Shown here: in pieces, positions 1-6,890 of the stretch
Numbering within the stretch: position 1 is the stretch's first letter
Layout: every line of letters begins with the position of its first letter
Made by a program: the position numbers and the translations under genes
DNA from: Cyanobacteria bacterium UBA8803
GTDB taxonomy: Bacteria; Cyanobacteriota; Cyanobacteriia; Cyanobacteriales; Coleofasciculaceae
Length of the DNA stretch: 8,279 nucleotides
NCBI GenBank assembly: GCA_003505715.1
Contig: DNXU01000572.1
Location: 1-8,279, forward strand
Direction of reading: 5' to 3'
Notes under the pieces: model-generated
Databases searched by the model: none
Seen by the model: only the letters and a program-made list of their open reading frames with translations
Told to the model about the DNA's origin: nothing

Positions 1-296
1 CGACCTATCACTCGACCCTAACAGGTTGGAGAGCATCAGGCGAAAGAGTAAAGCGCGGATTGTACAAAAGCCGCGATGGTTGGGTTATCAACGCTGATTG
101 CAACGGTAGCGCTAACATTATGCAAAAAGTAGCCACACAGCTAAAACTTAACTTAGCCGAGGTGGGTAGGGCATCCTTGACAGTGCCACAACGAATTGAT
201 TTGTTCAGTCGCTTGAGTAAATCTTATCGTAAAAGAAGTGAAGCCTCGTGTCGTTCGACTGAGCGCTCACGCCGAAGTCTTCAGACCGAGGCGTAA
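1..296 (+). CDS. tnpB: TnpB-family RNA-guided nuclease / IS605 OrfB transposon protein, C-terminal part only
   Basis: The open frame enters from the left edge (first full codon at 3) and stops with TAA at 294-296, giving 97 visible codons. The segment RVKRGLYKSRDG followed by INADCNGSANI is the conserved C-terminal block of TnpB (OrfB). The aspartate in NAD (codon 96-98) corresponds to the third acidic residue of the RuvC-like nuclease site. No Cys-x-x-Cys pair is visible just before this block; the paired-cysteine zinc motif may lie upstream or be absent, as in some cyanobacterial members. TnpB proteins are RNA-guided DNA nucleases that help retain their IS element. The last 18 or so codons are rich in Arg and Ser and overlap the foldable right-end sequence, so they are probably constrained as RNA more than as protein. 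Whether the full gene is intact cannot be judged here. Confidence 0.85.
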   Translation, partial: TYHSTLTGWRASGERVKRGLYKSRDGWVINADCNGSANIMQKVATQLKLNLAEVGRASLTVPQRIDLFSRLSKSYRKRSEASCRSTERSRRSLQTEA

Positions 297-341
297 CATC
301 TTTTTAGAATCCCCTGTGATTCCATCCAGGGGAGATGTCAA
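243..341 (+). ncRNA. Possible 3' scaffold of the TnpB guide RNA (omega RNA)
   Basis: GCCTCG (243-248) is perfectly complementary to CGAGGC (287-292), and between them lie three small palindromes (250-259, 260-269, 277-286), so the segment can be drawn as a cloverleaf-like junction. It is followed by the right-end hairpin (310-333). In characterised TnpB systems the guide RNA overlaps the 3' end of tnpB, runs through the IS right end and takes its guide from the flanking DNA; the position and folding here fit that. The inner hairpins are only three pairs each and alternative pairings exist, for example GACT 257-260 with AGTC 276-279. The 5' end of such an RNA is not visible. The assignment rests on position and foldability only. 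Confidence 0.42.
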
Positions 342-3300
342 TCCCTCACAAAGATTGCGATCGCTTTCCTTTAATTCGCCATTCGTCCTCAAATAATCCC
401 CCACCCAAGCACAACCATAGGCTAGGACTTTATCTAGAGCCACAACCCCATCGACATTCCACAGAATCACCTTATAGTCATTCCCGCCTGAGACTATCGT
501 TTTTCCGTCAGGAGTGAACCCAACTGTCCAAACTCCGTCACTATGTCCTGCAAGAGTTGCTAACTCTGTCCCGTCTAATTTCCAGAGTTTGATGGTACTG
601 TCAGAACTTCCTGTCGCGATAGTTTGGCCGTCGGGACTGAACGAAACTGCCCTAACTGCTTTGCTATGACCTGTTAGGGTCTTTAATAGGGTGCCATCCC
701 GTTGCCAAAGTTTGACAGTCTGATCCCCACTTGCCGAGGCAATGGTTTGGCCGTCGGGACTAAAGGCAACTCCCCAAACCCGATCTTCATGGCGGTTGAG
801 GGTTTGGTAGGGGTGATTTTCCCACTCGCCCCCGTTCGCTTTCCAGAGTTGGACGGTATTGTCAATACTTGCCGAAGCAAGCGTTTGGCCGTCAGGACTA
901 AAGGCAACGGCTAAAACCCCTGCCCCATAACCGTTGAGGGTTTTATCGGGGCGGTCGTTCCACTTGTCCCTATTCTTCTTCCAGAGTTTGACAGTTTTGT
1001 CAATACTAGCCGAGGCGATCGTTTGGCCGTCAAGGCTGAAGGCAACTCCCCAAACTCGATCGCGATGTCCCGTTAAGGTCGCTAGTGCGGTGCCATCTTT
1101 TTTCCACAGTTTGACAGTTTTGTCGCTACTCACCGAGGCAATGGTTTGACCGTCAGGACTGAAGGCTACTCCCCTGACTTCTTCACTATGTCCCTTCAAG
1201 GTCATCAATTCAGTGCCATCTCGTTTCCACAGTTTGACCAGCTTGTCGCCACTCACGGAAGCGATGGTTTGACCATCCGGGCTGACCGCTATTTTCATTA
1301 CCCGATTATTATGCCCCCTGAGGATAGTTAGTAAGTCGTTCTTTAGCCTCCACAGCCTAACCGTCTTGTCGCTACTAGCGGAAGCCACGATCGCCTCATT
1401 AGAACTGCTGCTAGGGCGTGAGGGCGCATAAGCAATGTCGTTCACCCAATCCTCGTGTCCTCTAAGAGTTAAGAACGGGGTGCCGTCTTTTTGCCAAAAT
1501 TTGATCGTTTTGTCGTCACTGGCTGAAGCGATGACCTGACTGTCGGAAGCGATCGCCACTCCCCAAACCGGTTCTGTATGTCCCTTAAGGGTAGTCAGCA
1601 ATCTACCGTCTCTTTGCCACAGTTTAACCGTTTTGTCACTACTGGCCGAGGCAATAATTTGACCGTCGGGACTAAAAACAACTTTGTTAATGTCGTCTGT
1701 ATGGCCGCTCAGAGTTGTCAATAAAGTACCGTCAATGCGCCAGAGTTTAACTGTCTTATCCCCACTCGCCGAAGCCATGATTTGACCGTCGGGGCTAAAA
1801 TTTACGCCCAGCACCCGATCGCTATGTCCCTTCAAGGTGGCTAGTTCGGTGCCGTCCTGTTTCCAAAGTTTAACCGTTTTGTCACTACTGGCCGAGGCAA
1901 TGATTTGACCGTCAGGACTGAACGCCACTCCCCCTACAGCGGCACTATGACCCTGGAGAGTTTTGTCAGGGTAGGTTTCCCAGTGACTGGTAGTGTTAAG
2001 TTGCCAAAGTTTGATGGTATTGTCATCACTTGCTGAGGCAATCCTATTACCTTGAGGACTAAAGGCAAGTCCCCTGATGGTAGCGGTATGTCCCTTAAGA
2101 GTCGTTAGTAAGGTGCCATCCAACTGCCAAAGTTTGATAGTGTTGTCATCACTTGCCGAGGCTAGGATCTGCCCTTGGGGACTGAAGGCAATTCTCCTCA
2201 CCCCAGCCGTATGTCCGGAAAAGCGGTTGTATTCATCTACTCCATAAACAGCTTGCCGCAGTACTTTCTCAACCTGAGTTTTAGTATCTAGGTCAGGATC
2301 GGGGAGGACTTGCAATCTTTGTCTCGCCCTTAAGGCTTGTATGAGGGCATCGAACCTTTTATTTAGGGCAAACAGGGCATCTGAGGAGGTAGCGATCGCT
2401 TCAATTTCGCTGATCTTGGCTTGGCGTTCGCTGATGACTGCTCGTTGGTATTGCACAAATGTACTCACCCCCAACCCAGAAGCTATTGCCAAAGCTAAAC
2501 TAATTATGCCCAAAAATACCCTTTGGCGTCTGGCATTTTTTTTCTGTTCTGCCAGTCGTTTTTGCTCTTCTGTCAGTCGGGCAGCAATTTCCTGGGCGCG
2601 TTCAGCTTCTAATGCCTGTTGTACTTCGCGCCGATCTAATTCCTCGCTCTTCGCTAAAAACTGATAATCCTCATCGCTCAAACTTTTACCTAGCGCCCAC
2701 TTTTGGGCATCAATTAATGCTTGTCCCCGCAATAGCCGCGAGGGGTCTGTCTGCTTTGAAACTATCCATGCCTCAAAGGCTTGGGAGTAAGGGCGCAGAG
2801 AATTTAATTGCTTGTCTACCCATTCTGTATTGAAGACTTCTTGATAAATCCGGTTTTTTACCTTCAGCAACCCCTGCTGTTTAACCACCAACCCCGATAG
2901 TAGCAATTCAATGCGATCTCTGCTGTCGTCTGCTGGCACTTCTACCCCTTGTAAGATTTGCTGGTAGAGACCAAGCAATCTGCCAGTGCGTTGCTCGTTG
3001 CAGAGGAGGCGATCGCGTATTGTTCTTAAATGCTCTGGCTCATCCTGAGATTCCCACTTATGGATAATGCGGTTGCGCACTACTGACTCCACCCAGAATG
3101 CTTCCACGCCCGCCGGAATTTGTAGAACCTCACTAACAGCCTCTTGATTTAAATTTGATATCAACTGACACAGCTTTTGGGTGAGAAAGGGTTGTCCTCC
3201 CGTCCAAGCTAATATTTCTTTGAGAATGGCTTTGGCATTTTCAAACTTAGCTGCTAACCCTAGGGCTAATGGTTGAGCTTCCTCTAGTTTAAAGCCCTCT

Positions 3301-3920
3301 ACCTCAATCGCTTTACCAATATTAAAAGGCGTTCTAGTTTTATCCGCCATCAAATCTGATGGAGTTGCTACTCCAAATATGGCAAAAGCGATCCGGTTGT
3401 AGTCAGGATTGATTGACCTTTGGTTATAACAGAAGCGAATGAAGGCAAAAAAATCATCAATGGGAAAGTCCAGGCTGAGAATGCTATCGATTTCATCAAT
3501 AAAGATAATAATTTTACTTCCGGAAATTTTTTCTAATAAAATATCTTCAATAAAATTGCTTAATCTTTGCAGTAAAGGCAGTTCTTCTTCCTGAAGCCAC
3601 CAAGATTTTAAATTTACCTTACCTAAAAGATTGAACCCGCGCCATAATTCAGTCACGATCCCTTTATACCACTGAGCCGGAGTAATTGTTTCACTACCAA
3701 TGCGCGTCATATCAACAGTACTACAGCGAAAGCCTTCCTGTTGCAACCGATGTCTGGCTTGGACTAGGAGCGAGGACTTGCCCATCTGCCGGGAGTTGAG
3801 GACGTAACAAAACTGACCCTGTTTGAGAGCCTCATAAATTTCCGAGTCTGCTTGCCGCACTACATAGCTAGGTGCTTCAGTTGCTAAACTACCACCGACT
3901 TGGTATTGATAAGGGGTCAT
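267..3920 (-). CDS. AAA-like NTPase - transmembrane - WD40 repeat protein (14 blades)
   Basis: Predicted 1217-residue signalling or scaffold protein. An AAA_35-type NTPase domain covers about residues 1-370, with a P-loop (SRQMGKSS, 43-50), an intact Walker B (IIIFIDEID, 137-145) and the family motif TGGQPFL (240-246). A charged, probably coiled-coil stretch (428-466) leads into one hydrophobic segment (about 468-489) and a helical linker (490-560). Fourteen WD40 repeats follow (about 566-1158), mostly 41 residues long with GH and a K-L-W or similar ending. This is enough for two seven-bladed propellers. Blades 2, 10 and 11 have longer loops, blade 7 has a serine-rich insertion, and blades 11 and 12 have lost the canonical GH. 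The ATG start gives MTPYQYQVGGSL, the usual start of this family; no Shine-Dalgarno precedes it. The last 24 residues and the TGA stop derive from the adjoining IS right end. Ligand and output are unknown. Confidence 0.9.
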   Translation of the reverse strand: MTPYQYQVGGSLATEAPSYVVRQADSEIYEALKQGQFCYVLNSRQMGKSSLLVQARHRLQQEGFRCSTVDMTRIGSETITPAQWYKGIVTELWRGFNLLGKVNLKSWWLQEEELPLLQRLSNFIEDILLEKISGSKIIIFIDEIDSILSLDFPIDDFFAFIRFCYNQRSINPDYNRIAFAIFGVATPSDLMADKTRTPFNIGKAIEVEGFKLEEAQPLALGLAAKFENAKAILKEILAWTGGQPFLTQKLCQLISNLNQEAVSEVLQIPAGVEAFWVESVVRNRIIHKWESQDEPEHLRTIRDRLLCNEQRTGRLLGLYQQILQGVEVPADDSRDRIELLLSGLVVKQQGLLKVKNRIYQEVFNTEWVDKQLNSLRPYSQAFEAWIVSKQTDPSRLLRGQALIDAQKWALGKSLSDEDYQFLAKSEELDRREVQQALEAERAQEIAARLTEEQKRLAEQKKNARRQRVFLGIISLALAIASGLGVSTFVQYQRAVISERQAKISEIEAIATSSDALFALNKRFDALIQALRARQRLQVLPDPDLDTKTQVEKVLRQAVYGVDEYNRFSGHTAGVRRIAFSPQGQILASASDDNTIKLWQLDGTLLTTLKGHTATIRGLAFSPQGNRIASASDDNTIKLWQLNTTSHWETYPDKTLQGHSAAVGGVAFSPDGQIIASASSDKTVKLWKQDGTELATLKGHSDRVLGVNFSPDGQIMASASGDKTVKLWRIDGTLLTTLSGHTDDINKVVFSPDGQIIASASSDKTVKLWQRDGRLLTTLKGHTEPVWGVAIASDSQVIASASDDKTIKFWQKDGTPFLTLRGHEDWVNDIAYAPSRPSSSSNEAIVASASSDKTVRLWRLKNDLLTILRGHNNRVMKIAVSPDGQTIASVSGDKLVKLWKRDGTELMTLKGHSEEVRGVAFSPDGQTIASVSSDKTVKLWKKDGTALATLTGHRDRVWGVAFSLDGQTIASASIDKTVKLWKKNRDKWNDRPDKTLNGYGAGVLAVAFSPDGQTLASASIDNTVQLWKANGGEWENHPYQTLNRHEDRVWGVAFSPDGQTIASASGDQTVKLWQRDGTLLKTLTGHSKAVRAVSFSPDGQTIATGSSDSTIKLWKLDGTELATLAGHSDGVWTVGFTPDGKTIVSGGNDYKVILWNVDGVVALDKVLAYGCAWVGDYLRTNGELKESDRNLCEGLTSPLDGITGDSKKMLRLGLKTSA
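1621..1901 (-). repeat. Exact 35-bp internal repeat between WD40 blades 5 and 3
   Basis: Positions 1621-1655 and 1867-1901 are identical over 35 bp and the identity continues for 12 more bases after one mismatch. The offset of 246 bp is exactly two 41-codon blades. The copies encode the core of blades 5 and 3 (ASASSDKTVKLW). Synonymous positions are conserved too, which points to recent duplication or gene conversion between blades and not only to protein-level constraint. Confidence 0.85.
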
Positions 3921-3926
3921 TAAGCA

Positions 3927-4003
3927 TTGGTTGTTGGTTGTTGGTTGTTTGTTGTTTGTTGTTGGTGGTTGGTGGTTGTTGGTTGTTTGTTGTTTGTTGT
4001 TGG
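3927..4003. repeat. Tandem heptamer array (STRR type), 11 units
   Basis: Eleven contiguous 7-bp units read on the plus strand as TTGGTTG x3, TTTGTTG x2, TTGGTGG x2, TTGTTGG, TTGTTTG x2 and TTGTTGG, with a decayed unit TTAGTAA following (4004-4010). The array fills nearly the whole gap between the stop of the AAA_35-GGDEF gene and the ATG of the WD40 gene. On the coding (minus) strand it is a CAA/CCAA-rich leader that ends six bases before the ATG, with no purine-rich ribosome-binding site. Short tandem heptamer repeats are a known feature of filamentous cyanobacterial intergenic regions. Confidence 0.92.
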
Positions 4004-4011
4004 TTAGTAAT

Positions 4012-5664
4012 CTAACTTATAAAATTTTTAGAGTACTTAGTGAGAGTATCGTAGATGGTGACGCGATTGTGACCCCATTTTTGAGAATGGTAGAGAGCTT
4101 TATTAGCCTCATGAACTAAGAGAGCTGGATCGCTTTCTGAGTTAGGGATGGTGCTAGTAACCCCTAAACTAAGGGTGACAACAGCAGCTGGTAGACCGCC
4201 GATGGTGGAACTTTTAAACGGAATTGCTAATCTTTTGACTTGGACTCGGATTCTTTCGGCAAGTTCAGCGGCACTTTTAACATCTTGGTGCGGTAGAAGC
4301 ACGGCAAACTCTTCATTCCGATAACGAGCAATCACATCAGTCGCACTGCTTACTGCCGAGCGAATTACCTGAGCAACTTGTTGCAAACAGGCATCCCCAG
4401 CCCGATCTCCATAGTTGTCGTTGTAATATTCAAAATAGTCGATATCGCACAAAATTAGTGATAGGGGAGTTCCTTCACGAGCTAACCGCTGCCACATTTG
4501 TTCCAAGTTTTGTTTAAAAAAGCGGCAATTGCCGAGTTGAGTGAGTTCATCTAGGGTATACAAGCGCTGCAAATTTTGATTTTCTTGCTCCAACTGTTTG
4601 AGGCGATCGCTCAAGGATGGGACTTGCCAGAGTTGCTCTTTAAAATAAAGGCGATACAACTCACAACTTGGCGTCCCTTCAGAACCATTGAGTTTGACCA
4701 GTCCTATGCTTTCTAGCTTATAGGCCGCGATCGCTTCCAAGCGCACGCTACCAGAAGCTGTGACTACCTGTTTCATCGCGTCCGCTAGTTCAAGATTTTC
4801 TCGCAGCGTTACCAACTGACCGCGCAAATGATGGCTGTAAATTCCGGCGGTTGTAGGAGCTTCTTGCAATAATTGTTCTAGGCTGTCCCATTGCTTTTCT
4901 GGCTGAAGGGGAGGATTCACCAGATGATAGAGAGCGAGGTTCACTAAATAAGGATGGCCTCCTACCATCGCCATCAGTTTCTTGGCCTCTTGACCATCTG
5001 CCCAATCTAATCCATAACGCCTTGCCAACTCCTGTACCTGTGCTAAGGTAAACTCTGGTAACTGTAGGGGCAGTCCAACATTAAAGGGTGATTGATTGGT
5101 ATTTAATGAGACATAAACTTCTGTGGAGTGAATTACTACTAAGCGCAGGTTTTGCAAAATTTCCCCTTGCTTGGCTTCTTCATGCCACGAGCGCAGCAAC
5201 GGCAATAACTCTTTAGCAATGTTGGGATGCTCGAAAACGCGATTAACTTCCTTTAAAATCAACACTAGGGGACAGTTGAGTTGATCGAGCAAATATCCCT
5301 GAAAATAAACGGTACAGCTAATCTTACTGCCAATATCCTCATCCCAATACTCATCTAACCTTGGCTCTAACCGCAATTGCCTACTGACATCGGTACAAAA
5401 CCAGCGCAAGAATTTATCTAGGTTGACAAAAAATACCTCATCCGTTTTTTGAAAGTCTACAGTGACGGTTCGATATCCCCAAGCGGTAGCGCGAGCAATA
5501 AGGCGCAGCATAAGGGAGCTTTTCCCCATCTTTCTAGGTGCTTTCAGGCGAATGACACTCCCTGGTTTGGCCAGTTCAGCATAAGCAAGCTCCTCAACTG
5601 GGGGACGCTCGATATAAAATTCTGAGTTGAGCGGTAATGGATCGTTGGGAAACTCTATAGGCAT
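4012..5664 (-). CDS. AAA-like (AAA_35) domain protein with degenerate GGDEF domain
   Basis: Predicted 550-residue cytoplasmic protein; no membrane segment is seen. The N-terminal AAA_35 domain (about 1-345) has a P-loop (APRKMGKSS, 42-50) and the family motifs NQSPFNVG (190-197) and GGHPYL (235-240), all paralogous to the neighbouring WD40 gene. The Walker B stretch reads LILKEVNRVF (135-144), where LDEVDR is usual, so the key aspartate is Lys138. A short coiled coil (351-368) leads to a GGDEF domain (about 370-540). The metal and base ligands Asp407, Asn415 and Asp424 are kept, but the signature is RNEEF (449-453). The usual FK is FE (411-412), the arginine of the RxxD inhibitory site is Ser, and the AKxxGRN phosphate-binding motif is SQKWGHN (527-533). 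Diguanylate cyclase activity is therefore doubtful; a GTP-sensing or scaffold role is inference. The start ATG has AAGG eight bases upstream. It lies 91 bp upstream of the WD40 start in the same direction. Confidence 0.9.
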   Translation of the reverse strand: MPIEFPNDPLPLNSEFYIERPPVEELAYAELAKPGSVIRLKAPRKMGKSSLMLRLIARATAWGYRTVTVDFQKTDEVFFVNLDKFLRWFCTDVSRQLRLEPRLDEYWDEDIGSKISCTVYFQGYLLDQLNCPLVLILKEVNRVFEHPNIAKELLPLLRSWHEEAKQGEILQNLRLVVIHSTEVYVSLNTNQSPFNVGLPLQLPEFTLAQVQELARRYGLDWADGQEAKKLMAMVGGHPYLVNLALYHLVNPPLQPEKQWDSLEQLLQEAPTTAGIYSHHLRGQLVTLRENLELADAMKQVVTASGSVRLEAIAAYKLESIGLVKLNGSEGTPSCELYRLYFKEQLWQVPSLSDRLKQLEQENQNLQRLYTLDELTQLGNCRFFKQNLEQMWQRLAREGTPLSLILCDIDYFEYYNDNYGDRAGDACLQQVAQVIRSAVSSATDVIARYRNEEFAVLLPHQDVKSAAELAERIRVQVKRLAIPFKSSTIGGLPAAVVTLSLGVTSTIPNSESDPALLVHEANKALYHSQKWGHNRVTIYDTLTKYSKNFIS

Positions 5665-5906
5665 AGGGTTAACCTTAAGCTTTTAAAGGAAGTTCGCTTA
5701 ATTTGACTGAACTTTTTATGCTCTCAGCTTTAAGCCCTCTAATATAGTTTATTCCTATTAGGGAGCGCTCGTAAATGATTGCTGCTTTGCTGTCATACTA
5801 AGTTGCTCTCAAAGGTAGAACCTGTTATTGGGAGCGGATAGACCCCAAAAATAGAGATGCCATTAACTAGGGTGTAACCCTCTGGTAGTCTGATGGTGAA
5901 GTTAAA
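5665..5906. promoter_or_regulatory. Divergent intergenic region between the AAA_35-GGDEF and fructokinase genes
   Basis: This 242-bp gap must hold the leader and probably the promoters of both divergent genes. For the minus-strand gene, AAGG (complement of 5673-5676) lies eight bases before the ATG and is a plausible weak Shine-Dalgarno; CCTT (complement of 5686-5689) could pair with it. A TATATT on the minus strand (5741-5746) resembles a -10 element but has no convincing -35 partner. For the plus-strand gene, GGTGA (5895-5899) is a weak Shine-Dalgarno seven bases before the ATG. A perfect palindrome GAGCGCTC sits at 5763-5770. No promoter can be assigned with confidence. Confidence 0.4.
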
Positions 5907-6890
5907 ATGTATGCTACCGTGACCAATTCTCGTGTACTCTGCCTTGGTGAAATATTATTTGACCGTCTCGCCGATCAATTGGGGCGATCGCTCGAACAAG
6001 TTGAATCTTGGACGGATTACCCGGGCGGTGCTCCTGCCAATGTTGCCTGTGCCCTGGTGAAGCTGGGAACCTCTGCTGGCTTTATCGGTTGTGTGGGATC
6101 TGACGAACCGGGAAATAGTCTGGTCAAGCTTTTGCAAGAGGTTGGGGTAGATAGCAACGGCGTCCAAAGGCATCCCACAGCGCCAACGCGACAAGTTTAT
6201 GTCGTGCGTTCGGAAAATGGCGATCGCGAATTTGCTGGTTTTGGGGGTCTGGATACGTCCCAATTTGCCGACGCCTTCCTTGATGCATCAAAGCTACCAG
6301 AACCTTTATTTGAACAGGCCGAATTTTTAGTCTTAGGCACCCTGGAGTTGGCTTATCCGCAAACTCGTGAAGCTATTCACAAAGCATTGAAATTGGCAGA
6401 TCGCTACGATCTCAAAATTGTCATGGATATTAATTGGCGTCCCATGTTCTGGCCCGACCCCAGTGCAGCTGTGCCACTGATTCAAGACCTTTTAAAGCAA
6501 GTAGATTTCCTCAAAATTGCCAAAGAAGAAGCAGAGTTACTTTTTGAGACTGCCGATGCAGGTGCCATTACCCATCGTCTTGATTCAGTAGAAGGTGTCT
6601 TGGTCACAGATGGAGATAAAGGTTGTGTCTACTGCCTCAACGAACATGAAGGTACTTTACCAGCGTTTGCTATGAATGTGCAGGATACCACAGGAGCTGG
6701 CGATGGCTTCGTTGCAGGTTTCGTCCACCAACTTTGTCAGCACGGACTCAAATGTCTGGCTACTCCTGAGTCAACACAGAATGTTGTTAAATATGCCAGT
6801 GCCGTAGGAGCGCTGACGACATTAAAACCAGGAGCGATCGCAGCTCAACCTACAGCACAAGAGGTAGAAGCCTTTCTAGAAAATTGGTAA
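5907..6890 (+). CDS. PfkB-family carbohydrate kinase, probable fructokinase
   Basis: Complete 327-residue ribokinase/PfkB-fold sugar kinase, within the usual length range. It is expected to transfer phosphate from ATP to fructose in the cytoplasm, feeding sucrose or fructose carbon into glycolysis. LCLGEILFDRLAD (11-23) is the first beta strand with a substrate-binding Asp. YPGGAPANVA (38-47) is the first PfkB signature. DINWRPMFW (174-182) and VTDGDKG (233-239) line the active site. DTTGAGDGF (260-268) is the second signature, with catalytic base Asp266 and the anion hole. The GGAPANVA and DINWRP versions favour fructokinase over ribokinase or adenosine kinase, but substrate cannot be proven from sequence. 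The ATG at 5907 is four bases before another ATG that is out of frame and soon stops. The last codons, Asn-Trp-stop, are made by the first unit of the downstream heptamer array. The gene is flanked by a divergent and a convergent neighbour, so it is probably monocistronic. Confidence 0.9.
   Translation: MYATVTNSRVLCLGEILFDRLADQLGRSLEQVESWTDYPGGAPANVACALVKLGTSAGFIGCVGSDEPGNSLVKLLQEVGVDSNGVQRHPTAPTRQVYVVRSENGDREFAGFGGLDTSQFADAFLDASKLPEPLFEQAEFLVLGTLELAYPQTREAIHKALKLADRYDLKIVMDINWRPMFWPDPSAAVPLIQDLLKQVDFLKIAKEEAELLFETADAGAITHRLDSVEGVLVTDGDKGCVYCLNEHEGTLPAFAMNVQDTTGAGDGFVAGFVHQLCQHGLKCLATPESTQNVVKYASAVGALTTLKPGAIAAQPTAQEVEAFLENW

Larger units (their letters stand above)
1..341 (+). mobile_element. 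Right-hand remnant of an IS200/IS605-family insertion sequence
   Basis: The segment holds the 3' part of a tnpB-type gene followed by a typical IS200/IS605 right end. GAAT (307-310) lies at the 5' foot of a seven-pair hairpin (310-316 with 327-333), and TCAA (338-341) follows a short spacer. GAAT and TCAA match the guide and cleavage tetranucleotides I recall for the right end of IS608, so I place the boundary between 341 and 342. An independent hint agrees: the WD40 protein encoded on the other strand appears to pass its natural C-terminus within a codon or two of this point. The left end, and any tnpA, lie outside the window. Elements of this family do not create target duplications, so none is expected. 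Confidence 0.72.

Noticed and set aside
683..907. Minus-strand 74-codon frame within the WD40 region
   Set aside because: It is an out-of-frame reading of repeats in the long, clearly coding WD40 frame on the same strand.
335..1331. Several plus-strand open frames of 60-71 codons (335-517, 702-914, 934-1149, 1146-1331) opposite the WD40 repeats
   Set aside because: They are antisense shadows of the repetitive WD40 coding region; their similarity to each other follows from the repeats, and none has a recognisable domain or ribosome-binding site.
2341..2833. Plus-strand open frames of 107 and 73 codons (2341-2664, 2612-2833)
   Set aside because: They are antisense to the transmembrane and coiled-coil part of the WD40 protein, and the opposite frame is well supported by domains.
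3925..3927. Alternative ATG upstream of the WD40 start (minus strand)
   Set aside because: It is seven bases upstream, thus out of frame with the NTPase coding sequence; the ATG at 3918-3920 gives the conserved family N-terminus.
3927..4003. Heptamer array considered as a CRISPR or phage-type direct repeat
   Set aside because: Units are 7 bp and contiguous with no spacers, so it is a simple tandem repeat.
3931..4119. Plus-strand 62-codon frame encoding a Leu/Val/Cys-rich peptide like a membrane segment
   Set aside because: Its hydrophobic N-terminus is just the translation of the GTT-rich heptamer array, and the rest is antisense to the GGDEF gene.
4012..5664. Annotation as a functional diguanylate cyclase
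   Set aside because: The domain fold is present but the RNEEF signature and lost phosphate contacts make activity unlikely, so only a degenerate GGDEF domain is called.
5741..5799. TATATT on the minus strand and TGTCATACT on the plus strand as -10 promoter elements
   Set aside because: Neither has an acceptable -35 hexamer at 16-18 bp, and the region is AT-rich enough for such matches by chance.
5955..6263. Minus-strand 102-codon frame inside the fructokinase gene
   Set aside because: It lies opposite well-conserved PfkB motifs and shows no domain of its own.
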